From NCBI GenBank assembly GCA_965218765.1, contig CBDCLU010000002.1, positions 248,001 through 312,000 on the forward strand: DNA of 64,000 nucleotides, given 5' to 3'. Origin of the DNA: JBBPYC01 sp965218765. GTDB taxonomy: Bacteria > Pseudomonadota > Gammaproteobacteria > Burkholderiales > Burkholderiaceae_C. Position 1 is the stretch's first letter. Each line of letters opens with the position of its first letter. The translations under genes and the position numbers were made by a program. Positions 36,599 to 43,283 of this stretch are shown here, piece after piece. The notes beneath the pieces were generated by a model. It saw only the letters and a program-made list of their open reading frames with translations, searched no databases and had not been told where the DNA came from.

Positions 36599-37231
36599 TC
36601 AGTGATCGATGCTGCTGAGTCGATCGAGGAGAACAGGCAAAGCCGTCTGAGTGGTGTTCCACACCACCTCCAGGTTGATATCGAAGTAGCCATGCGCAAT
36701 CCGGTTGCGCATTCCGCGCATACTGCGCCAGGGGATGGTGTGATGCGTTTCGGCAAAGGCCGGAAATCGCTCCATCACTTTGGTTGCGACTTCGCCCAAC
36801 ACGATCAGGCTCATGACTACGGCCTGCTGCGTGCGCTTGTCCTGAAGAAACGTGGACTTGTCCATACCTTCTACGAAACCGCGCGCGTCCGCCACAGCCT
36901 GTCGCATGTGATCGAGATAGTCCGCAAGCCGGCGGTCAGTCATAGCGGCTGGGCTTGCAACAGCAACGCTGTCGCGAAAGCGGGCTGGCAAGTCCTCCGG
37001 TGTCACTAGGTCGACTGCCACGCCCAGTAGTTCCTCCAACTCGTCCTGCAAGCCCCCCAGGTCGAACAGTGTCGCACCGGGCAGCGGATCCACCAGCAGG
37101 TCAAGATCGCTGCCTGGAGCATCCTGCTCGCGCAATGCCGAGCCAAACACGCGCACTTCGCTGACGCGGTGGCTCAACGCGATTCCGCGGATGCGCGTGC
37201 GGTGCAGGGCGAGGGCTTCGGAAGGGCGCAT
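36599..37231 (-). CDS. MntA antitoxin fused in frame to HepT toxin
   Basis: One 210-residue frame joins two proteins that are normally separate. Residues 1-96 are a minimal nucleotidyltransferase (MntA) with G30-S31-x10-D42-L-D44. Residues 97-210 are a complete HepT/DUF86 HEPN toxin beginning MTDRRLADYLDHMRQ, with R175-x4-H180 and Tyr182, the residues of the RNase site and the tyrosine that MntA AMPylates. At the junction (about 36964) dropping one base gives MntA the end SVLLQAQPL and a TGA overlapping the HepT ATG (36943), the usual two-gene arrangement. The fusion therefore looks like a one-base insertion, a sequencing error, or a recoding site. Confidence 0.88.
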   Translation of the reverse strand: MRPSEALALHRTRIRGIALSHRVSEVRVFGSALREQDAPGSDLDLLVDPLPGATLFDLGGLQDELEELLGVAVDLVTPEDLPARFRDSVAVASPAAMTDRRLADYLDHMRQAVADARGFVEGMDKSTFLQDKRTQQAVVMSLIVLGEVATKVMERFPAFAETHHTIPWRSMRGMRNRIAHGYFDINLEVVWNTTQTALPVLLDRLSSIDH

Positions 37232-37362
37232 GGCCGGAGTTTAGAGTGCGGTCTGGATCGAGAGTGAGCCCTCCGGCGTGATGGGCCCTTCAGCGTGACG
37301 CATCGGGCTGCCGACTTGGTGACTGGCGTTTGCTTTGTGTAGTTTTGTATTTACCTGAACGT

Positions 37363-37542
37363 ATGAAACGCGCCGAACTGATCAAGCATCTGAAGGCAGC
37401 CGGTTGGCATTTGGTGCACGTGGTCGGCTCGCTTCACCAGTTCAGGCACCCGGACAAACCAGGCAAGGTGACGGTGCCGCATCCGTGCAAAGACCCGCTG
37501 ATCGCCACCGTGCGCAGCATCGACGAACAGGCTGGCCTGTGA
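37363..37542 (+). CDS. hicA: HicA-type mRNA interferase toxin
   Basis: A 59-residue protein with the dsRBD-like HicA pattern: MKRAELIKHLKAAGWHLV, VGSLHQFRHPDKPGKVTVPHP, and the end TVRSIDEQAGL. The catalytic His is probably His25 in GSLH. Some normally conserved positions differ (GSL for GSH, CKDPLIATV for the usual KKDLPIGTV, IDEQ for the usual ILKQ), which may mean early decay. The ATG at 37363 lacks a strong ribosome site. The partner hicB follows 36 bases later and is broken. Confidence 0.85.
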   Translation: MKRAELIKHLKAAGWHLVHVVGSLHQFRHPDKPGKVTVPHPCKDPLIATVRSIDEQAGL

Positions 37543-37578
37543 GGGTGGTGCCGACTTCAATACAGGAGCTCAACAGCC

Positions 37579-37963
37579 ATGCTGTATCCCGTCTAGGTGC
37601 ATGTGGGCGATGCGCAGCATGCGCATGGCATCGTGTTCCCCGACTTTCCGGGCTGCTTTTCGGCTGCAGACAAACGATCTGCCGCGTGCGATCCAGGAGG
37701 CAGCGCATGCGCATTTTCATGAGGAGGAGCTGGAAGCGGTGCCGCTGCCAACGGCCCTGAAGGAGCTGGTAGCGCGGTCGGACTATCAGGGTGGTGTGTG
37801 GTGGATGCTGGCGGACATCGATCTGGGCCGCCTCGATGCCCGGCCGGTGCGGATCAATGTCAGCCCGCCGGCAAATCTGGTGCGGGAAATCAATGCCTAT
37901 GCCGAGGCGAACCACCTGAGCCACTCGGGGTTTGTGGCCAAGGCCACGCGGCAGGCCATTTAA
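37579..37963 (+). pseudogene. hicB: hicB antitoxin remnant with a stop codon and a frameshift
   Basis: From the ATG at 37579 (AGGAG 11 bases upstream) the sequence reads MLYPV, then TAG at 37594-37596, then VHVGDAQHAHGIVFPDFPGCFSAADK in the same frame: a normal HicB start with one codon changed to stop. After about 37670 the homology moves to another frame, NDLPRAIQEAAHAHFHEEEL through to the ribbon-helix-helix end REINAYAEANHLSHSGFVAKATRQA (in parts). A five-base loss between the Lys and Asp codons explains the shift. Two independent lesions make a sequencing error unlikely. No intact HicB can be made; a short C-terminal fragment might be. Confidence 0.85.
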
Positions 37964-38348
37964 TCGTGATTGGCGACGCTGCAGCGCCCGCAATTAATGG
38001 CGTTCAGCGAGCGGCAGCTCATCGTTGACAATGCCGCTTTTTGCACAAACATCTAATTGGGAAGCAAGCTAAGTGGCACGAAGATGGGCTTCACGACTCC
38101 GGTGCTTGGATCGTACGATACCTTCTGTGTACGACAGCCAACCGCGACTGCGGACCAGAGTGAGAGCCAAGAAAGGGAAAAACGATTGGTTTAGGGCAAC
38201 AAGCAAATCCTAAACCTTAATGCGCACCGTGATGGTGTGGATGGCAAAAATCAAGACCTGACCCTTTCTCAGGTTCCATGAGTCCCTCCTTGACGCTTCC
38301 AACGAACGGATTCAGCCACCAGCTAAGCCGGTCGGCTGCAATGACAAA
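37964..38348. other. 385-base AT-richer spacer without a supported gene
   Basis: Base composition falls here compared with the flanking core genes. I see no coding frame. Around 38240-38265 the sequence AAAAATCAAGACCTGACCC resembles a motif that I recall from the borders of REP-associated (IS200-like) transposase genes; no transposase is present, so it can only be a remnant or chance. A weak palindrome (CAGCC..GGCTG, 38316-38341) lacks a T-run. Confidence 0.45.
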
Positions 38349-39251
38349 TTATGCGCCTGCTGCCCTTGGAGTAGGTGGCTTTTTACTTTCAACTCGTTCG
38401 AAACTTGATGCAAGCAAATGAGCATAGGCTAAAAGCCTATTGGAAAGTTCCTTGAACATGTCAACATAGCATCGATAGTAATCCTTGTTTTCTAATGGAA
38501 ATTCGAGTAGCCGCACATAATGTGCAGCTGCCATTGGACGAACATAGTTATCGATTAGTTCTAGGTAGCGCTGATCGGGTCTGCCATTGTTATAAGCTCC
38601 ACATTTCTTAAGAAGTTGCTCCACAAAATCAGCCTTTGATGAAATCAAACCCTTTGTATGCACAATATGATGCCTCAACTTTTCAACAAAGTTAATAGCG
38701 AACCAAAGATCAGTATCTAGCGAGTTTACAGTTTCAAAACGCTTGAGCATCGGCAAGCGCATCCGAAGTGGATTGAGTAAAGACTGCGGCTTGCCTTTTT
38801 TTGCTCGCGCCTGCTTTAGTAGAAAATCGAAGTTTACTGTGTCAATAGCGTCAAAAGTAATCGACCCATAATCACGCAATGGCCATAGATCTTTATTAAT
38901 TATAGCTGCGGCTGCATAAGCCTTTTCGAGAAAATCTTCGAATAGTTCGTACACTTCAGCAAGCAGCCACTGATACTGCCGATTTGTGCGATTCACAAGT
39001 GACTCCATTAAGCTATCGATGGTGTAGTCACGAAAGTCGTAGAAGAAATATTCACCGTTGCTTGCAGTGCGGAAAACATGATTTCCCATGCCGACGATTT
39101 GGTGCTTAGGCAGATTGAGTGCCTGTAGATGAATCTTTTGCTCAACCAGTCTGTGAAACTCTGTCTCGGCTTCGCGGCGGATCGTTGAAATGTAAGCATG
39201 GACCGACGCCACTTCACTAGAATATGCTTCAAAAAGCGCGGAAATATTCAT
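38349..39251 (-). CDS. Unknown AT-rich gene product with a HEPN-like R-x4-H motif
   Basis: A 300-residue, mainly helical protein that I do not recognise. Near residues 187-203 it reads NFVEKLRHHIVHTKG: Arg193 and His198 form the R-x4-H pattern of HEPN RNases, in a context (E-x-LRxxIVHxxG) common to uncharacterised HEPN-like proteins in defence islands. Composition is clearly AT-richer than the neighbours, indicating acquisition by transfer. The start may be ATG 39251 (MNISALF) or GTG 39263. A nine-copy hexamer repeat begins 31 bases upstream of the ATG, so expression may vary with copy number. Function as a toxin or defence protein is inference only. Confidence 0.65.
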   Translation of the reverse strand: MNISALFEAYSSEVASVHAYISTIRREAETEFHRLVEQKIHLQALNLPKHQIVGMGNHVFRTASNGEYFFYDFRDYTIDSLMESLVNRTNRQYQWLLAEVYELFEDFLEKAYAAAAIINKDLWPLRDYGSITFDAIDTVNFDFLLKQARAKKGKPQSLLNPLRMRLPMLKRFETVNSLDTDLWFAINFVEKLRHHIVHTKGLISSKADFVEQLLKKCGAYNNGRPDQRYLELIDNYVRPMAAAHYVRLLEFPLENKDYYRCYVDMFKELSNRLLAYAHLLASSFERVESKKPPTPRAAGA

Positions 39252-39282
39252 GGTGGTAGGCACTTGCGTAGTTTCAAGAAAA

Positions 39283-39339
39283 ATTCTAATTCTAATTCTA
39301 ATTCTAATTCTAATTCTAATTCTAATTCTAATTCTAATT
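39283..39339 (-). repeat. Hexanucleotide tandem repeat (nine copies) upstream of the HEPN-like gene
   Basis: Nine perfect copies of ATTCTA on the plus strand (39283-39336) plus a partial tenth. On the strand of the downstream gene each unit reads TAGAAT, which matches the -10 consensus TATAAT at five of six bases. The array ends 31 bases before the ATG at 39251. Perfect short tandem repeats in a promoter or leader commonly change copy number by slippage and alter expression. Confidence 0.95.
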
Positions 39340-39552
39340 AGAAGACTCGTATCTTAAAAACAATAGTCAGTTCATCTTGCGGCTTTGGTCAAATTTTCCT
39401 ATCAACACGTCACCATCTCCATTTAGCTAAATCAAAAATCTTGCGGATGGCTGACGCTGCCGCAGATATTTCGGTTTCCGATGCCGAGCTGTACTTAAGG
39501 TGAGATCTCGACCTTCTCAATAAGCGAATGCACCTAAGCCGACCCTGCCAGT

Positions 39553-40056
39553 TCAAACCGATTTTTGAAACCCGCTTTCGACCCAAGCAGCTGCTCGAGC
39601 CGCCGTCAACTGGAACGCCGCTCCCACCCGCACCCGTCCACTCACCTCCCCAAACGCATCCGTCGCCGACAGCCACGCATGCGGATCATCCTCATCCGGC
39701 ACGATATCCAGCGCCACCGTCCATCGTGTGCCGTCGGCCGTCGTCACATCGACCTGCTTGTGCAGCACCGCATGCAATTGCTGCTCATGCCGCCGAATCA
39801 CTTCCGCCGCAGTCTTTACAAGCGTGTTGAACGCCGACACGTCGAGCGGCTTCGGATTTTTCTTGTCGCGGCCCATCGTCCAGGGGCCGACCAGCGCGGG
39901 CTCGGGGTCGCCGTCGCGGTGCATCTCGACGGCCCAGCCGTCGTCTTCCTCGTTCTTGATGACGCGCGCGCGCCAGCCGTTGTCGTGCCATAGAAGGGCG
40001 GTGCGGATCGCGTCGGGGACTTCGGGGGCGTCGTCGGGAAAAGCGGTGGAGGTCAT
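39553..40056 (-). CDS. Conserved-looking hypothetical protein
   Basis: A 167-residue soluble protein with base composition like the core genome. It contains TALLWHDNGWRARVIKNEEDDGWAVEM and, later, WTVALDIVPDEDDPHAWLSATDAFGEVSGRV (read in parts), suggesting two beta-rich segments. No motif is recognised. The ATG at 40056 (MTSTAFPDD) is preferred over one ten codons upstream. It follows ackA on the same strand after a 54-base gap. Confidence 0.65.
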   Translation of the reverse strand: MTSTAFPDDAPEVPDAIRTALLWHDNGWRARVIKNEEDDGWAVEMHRDGDPEPALVGPWTMGRDKKNPKPLDVSAFNTLVKTAAEVIRRHEQQLHAVLHKQVDVTTADGTRWTVALDIVPDEDDPHAWLSATDAFGEVSGRVRVGAAFQLTAARAAAWVESGFQKSV

Positions 40057-40110
40057 GCGGCGATGGTAGTCATCGCGCAGCGTCATTTCGTAAACCGGGC
40101 TTCGCCGCGC

Positions 40111-41355
40111 TCAACCGCTGGTTTCGAGCAACCGCGCCGCCTCGCTCGCAGCCACCCGTCCCTCGTCGGTCGGCACCACCCAGACTTCGGGCGTGCTGTG
40201 GTCGGCATGGATCGGCGACGCCGGTGCGCCCGACGCCGTGCGGTTGCGGGCTGGGTCGATCGCCACGCCGAGCAACGCAAGCTGCGCGCACACCTGTTCG
40301 CGAATCTCGGCGCTGTGCTCGCCGATGCCGCCGGTGAACGCGAGCAGGTCTAGCCCGCCGATGCTGACCGCAAGCGCGGCCGTCTCGCGCGCGACGCGGC
40401 GGCAGAACAGGTCGATTGCGAGCCGCGCCGCCGCATCGCCGGCGGGATCGAGTTCACGCAGATCGGCCGACTGGCCCGACACGCCGAGCAGACCGCTCTT
40501 GCGGTACAGCAGGTCCTCGATCCGCTCCGCGCTCCAGCCCTCGCGCAGCAGGTACAGCACGATGCCCGGGTCCAGCGTGCCGCAGCGCGTGCCCATCATC
40601 AGGCCGTCGAGCGGTGTGAGGCCCATCGTGGTCGCGCGGCTCTCGCCGTGCAGCGTCGCGCACAGGCTTGCGCCGCTGCCCAGGTGCGCGAGCACCATGC
40701 GGCCCGCCGCGCGCTCGGGCGCGAGCCGGCGCAGCTGCGCGACCAGGAACTGGTACGACAGCCCATGAAAACCGTAGCGCCGGATGCCGCCCGCGGTCAG
40801 CTCGCGCGGAAGGGGGTAGGTGAACTCGACTTCGGGCAGCGTCGCATGGAACGCGGTGTCGAAGCAGGCAACCTGCGGCACGCCGGGGAACGTGGCGTGG
40901 AACAGGCGGATGCCGTGCAACGCGGCGGGCTGGTGCAGCGGCGCGAGCGGCACGAGCCGGTCGAGCTCGGCCAGCACGGTGTCATCGATCACGACGCTGC
41001 TGCGGTACCGCGCGCCGCCGTGCACGACGCGGTGCGCGACCGCTTCGAGCGCGATCTGTGAAAACGGCTCCTCAAGCACCCGGCGCAGCGTGGCGAGCGC
41101 ACGGTCGAACGGGTTGGCGTCATCTTCGCCGTCGAGTCCCACGGCAAGCGCCTCGCCGCCGTACCGGCATTGGAAGCGCGGCGTGCCGCCGGGCCCGAGG
41201 CCTTGCGCGTGGCCGGTCAGGACGGGGTCGGCGAGCGCGTCGGCGGGCGTAGCGTCCGCAGTTGTCTGCGCGCGCGGATACAGCGCGAACTTGAGCGAGG
41301 AGGAGCCCGCGTTGACCGCAAGGATCGACCTCGATGGTCCGTCGCGGCCTGCCAC
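40111..41355 (-). CDS. ackA: Acetate/propionate kinase
   Basis: Interconverts acetyl phosphate and acetate with ATP. The 414-residue protein has the ASKHA fold signatures ILAVNAGSSSLKFALY, HRVVHGGARY, ACFDTAFHATLP, AHLGSGASLCA, MGTRCGTLDPGI and FTGGIGEHSAEIREQVC. The start is GTG at 41355, four bases after the stop of the DNA ligase gene, so the two are co-transcribed. No phosphotransacetylase gene is nearby in the window. Confidence 0.93.
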   Translation of the reverse strand: MAGRDGPSRSILAVNAGSSSLKFALYPRAQTTADATPADALADPVLTGHAQGLGPGGTPRFQCRYGGEALAVGLDGEDDANPFDRALATLRRVLEEPFSQIALEAVAHRVVHGGARYRSSVVIDDTVLAELDRLVPLAPLHQPAALHGIRLFHATFPGVPQVACFDTAFHATLPEVEFTYPLPRELTAGGIRRYGFHGLSYQFLVAQLRRLAPERAAGRMVLAHLGSGASLCATLHGESRATTMGLTPLDGLMMGTRCGTLDPGIVLYLLREGWSAERIEDLLYRKSGLLGVSGQSADLRELDPAGDAAARLAIDLFCRRVARETAALAVSIGGLDLLAFTGGIGEHSAEIREQVCAQLALLGVAIDPARNRTASGAPASPIHADHSTPEVWVVPTDEGRVAASEAARLLETSG

Positions 41356-41359
41356 GGTA

Positions 41360-42247
41360 TCAGCGCGCGGTGGCGGCCGGCGTCAGGTCGGTGCGCACGC
41401 GCAGGAAGCTCGCAAAGCGCGGAATCCCGCTCGGGTTCAGGTCCCGGTAACGGTACGTGAGGAGCGTGCCGACCGCCGGCGGGTCGCGCCGCTCGGCGTC
41501 GGAAAAGCCGGTTCCGAGCCGGAAGCGCGGGCCGGCAGCGCCGTCGGGCGCAACCGCTTCAACCAGCAGCGCGCCCATCAGGCCCGCATATTTGCCGCGG
41601 CCGGGCAGCACGGCAAGTACGCGCGCTTCGGCGTCCAGGTGATCTTTGAGCTTGAGCAAGTCGTCGTTGCGTCCGGCCTGATACATCGAAGCGCCACGAT
41701 GCAGCATCAGCCCTTCGCCGCCGGCCGCCACGGTCTGCCGGAGCAGCGCGCGCAACTCGGCAGGGCTCGCGACCTTGCGCTGAACGACGGCCTGCACCCG
41801 GTCCTGCGCAAGGCTGGCCACCAGCGCCTGCAACGCGCCGATGCGCTGCGTGAACGTGCCGCCGTGCGCGGGCAGGTCGAACACCATGTAGCGCATGCGG
41901 CGCCACTGGTCATCGTCGGGCACCTGCCGGCGCACGGTGGCCGAGGCCTGCTCGAAACGACCACGGCCTGCCCAGAGTTCGCCGTCCATCGACGCGTTCG
42001 GCCAGCCGGCGGTGAACCAGGCGGGTGCATGGATGCGTTCGCCGCCGCGCGTGCGCAACTGGGTGCCGTCCCACCAGCCGCGCACGCCGTCGTACTTCTC
42101 GCTGACCCAGTAGCCGGCCAGGTCGATGTCGGATCGGTACACGTTGGCGAGCAGCACGGCCGGCGGTGCCGGGCCGGCGGCTCGTGTTGCAGGAATCGTC
42201 AAGGCGGACGCGAGGGCGACGACGCAGGGCAGCGTCAGCAGCCGCAT
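41360..42247 (-). CDS. Secreted ATP-dependent DNA ligase (LigE-like)
   Basis: A small ligase without extra domains. Nucleotidyltransferase motifs are complete: motif I EKYDGVRGWW with the adenylated Lys, motif III SMDGELW, motif IV EGLMLH, motif V LLKLKDHLDAEA, then an OB-fold. The N-terminus MRLLTLPCVVALASALTIPATRA is a Sec signal, so it acts in the periplasm, as proposed for LigE enzymes in taking up or sealing foreign DNA. The start is uncertain: ATG 42247 gives a classic signal; ATGs at 42307 and 42328 would lengthen the N-terminus. Confidence 0.88.
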   Translation of the reverse strand: MRLLTLPCVVALASALTIPATRAAGPAPPAVLLANVYRSDIDLAGYWVSEKYDGVRGWWDGTQLRTRGGERIHAPAWFTAGWPNASMDGELWAGRGRFEQASATVRRQVPDDDQWRRMRYMVFDLPAHGGTFTQRIGALQALVASLAQDRVQAVVQRKVASPAELRALLRQTVAAGGEGLMLHRGASMYQAGRNDDLLKLKDHLDAEARVLAVLPGRGKYAGLMGALLVEAVAPDGAAGPRFRLGTGFSDAERRDPPAVGTLLTYRYRDLNPSGIPRFASFLRVRTDLTPAATAR

Positions 42248-42451
42248 CGCCGAGCGCCGGGACGGTTCCACGAGAGCGCCATGGCGCGACGGAGCACCGA
42301 TCGTCATATGCTGCGAATTAGATAGCATAAGGTGAAGGTACTACCTGCGCCTCAGCCACTTTTTGCTTAGAAATCAGCGGCTGGGCCGACATCACCCGCC
42401 GGTTGCGGCCCGGCACCAACGCACGGCCGCACCGAGCCGGCCGACGCCGCA

Positions 42452-43246
42452 TCAACCCGCGTCGGCCGGCATCATCCCGCCCATCATCTTGCTGAAGCCC
42501 CCGTCGACGTACGTGATCTCCGCATTCACGCCCGCCGCGAGGTCGCTCAGTAAAAACGCCGCCACATTGCCCACGTCGTCGCTCGTCACGTTGCGCCGGA
42601 TCGGCGCGGTCGCGGCGACTACGGACAGGATGTTGCCGAAGCCCTTGATGCCGCTCGCAGCCAGCGTCTTGATCGGCCCGGCGCTGATGCCATTCACGCG
42701 CACGCCCCTGGCTGCAAGCGAATCGGCCAGGTAGCGCACGGATGCTTCGAGCGATGCCTTGGCGAGCCCCATCGTGTTGTAGTTCGGCACCACGCGCTCA
42801 GCGCCCAGGTAGGTCAGCGTGAGCAGCGCGCCGCGTTCGTTCAGATAGGGCAGCGCAGCCTTGGCCAGCGCGGGGAAGCTGTAGGCGCTGATGTCGTGCG
42901 CGATCTTGAAGCCTTCACGCGACAGGCCTTCGAGAAAATCGCCGCCGATCGCCTCGCGCGGCGCGAAGCCGATCGCGTGCACGAAGCCGTCGAATTTGGA
43001 CCACGTCTTGGACAGGTCGGCGAACAGCTGCTCGATCTGCGCATCGTCGCCCACGTCGCAGTCGAATATCAGCTTCGAATCGAAGTCGGCCGCGAACTCG
43101 GTGATGCGGCCCTTGAACCGTTCGCCGACGTAGCTGAAGGCCAGTTCGGCCCCTTCGCGGCGGCACGCCTTGGCGATGCCGTAGGCGATCGATCGGTTGC
43201 TGAGCACGCCGGTGATCAGCAGCTTTTTGCCGTTTAAGAAGCCCAT
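42452..43246 (-). CDS. fabI: Enoyl-[acyl-carrier-protein] reductase (NADH)
   Basis: Performs the last reduction of each fatty-acid elongation round; the target of triclosan-type inhibitors. The 264-residue protein has the FabI-specific cofactor motif TGVLSNRSIAYGIA, FDGFVHAIGFAP, DISAYSFPALA, and the catalytic Tyr and Lys in YLGAERVVPNYNTMGLAKASLE. The ATG at 43246 gives MGFLNGKKLLITG, the normal start. It is divergent from yejA with only 37 bases between start codons. Confidence 0.96.
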   Translation of the reverse strand: MGFLNGKKLLITGVLSNRSIAYGIAKACRREGAELAFSYVGERFKGRITEFAADFDSKLIFDCDVGDDAQIEQLFADLSKTWSKFDGFVHAIGFAPREAIGGDFLEGLSREGFKIAHDISAYSFPALAKAALPYLNERGALLTLTYLGAERVVPNYNTMGLAKASLEASVRYLADSLAARGVRVNGISAGPIKTLAASGIKGFGNILSVVAATAPIRRNVTSDDVGNVAAFLLSDLAAGVNAEITYVDGGFSKMMGGMMPADAG

Positions 43247-43283
43247 AAGTCGTCTCGGTTGGGAAGTGCCGCAGAATTGTCGC

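Noticed and set aside
38236..38270. AAAAATCAAGACCTGACCC, like sequences bordering REP-associated transposases
   Set aside because: No transposase, no partner repeat and no palindrome pair; resemblance is from memory only.
39410..39676. Minus-strand frame whose last part (about 39410-39520) looks protein-like and AT-richer
   Set aside because: The upstream part is only the antisense of the hypothetical gene at 39553. The remaining 35 codons have no start or recognisable family; possibly a gene remnant, not supportable.
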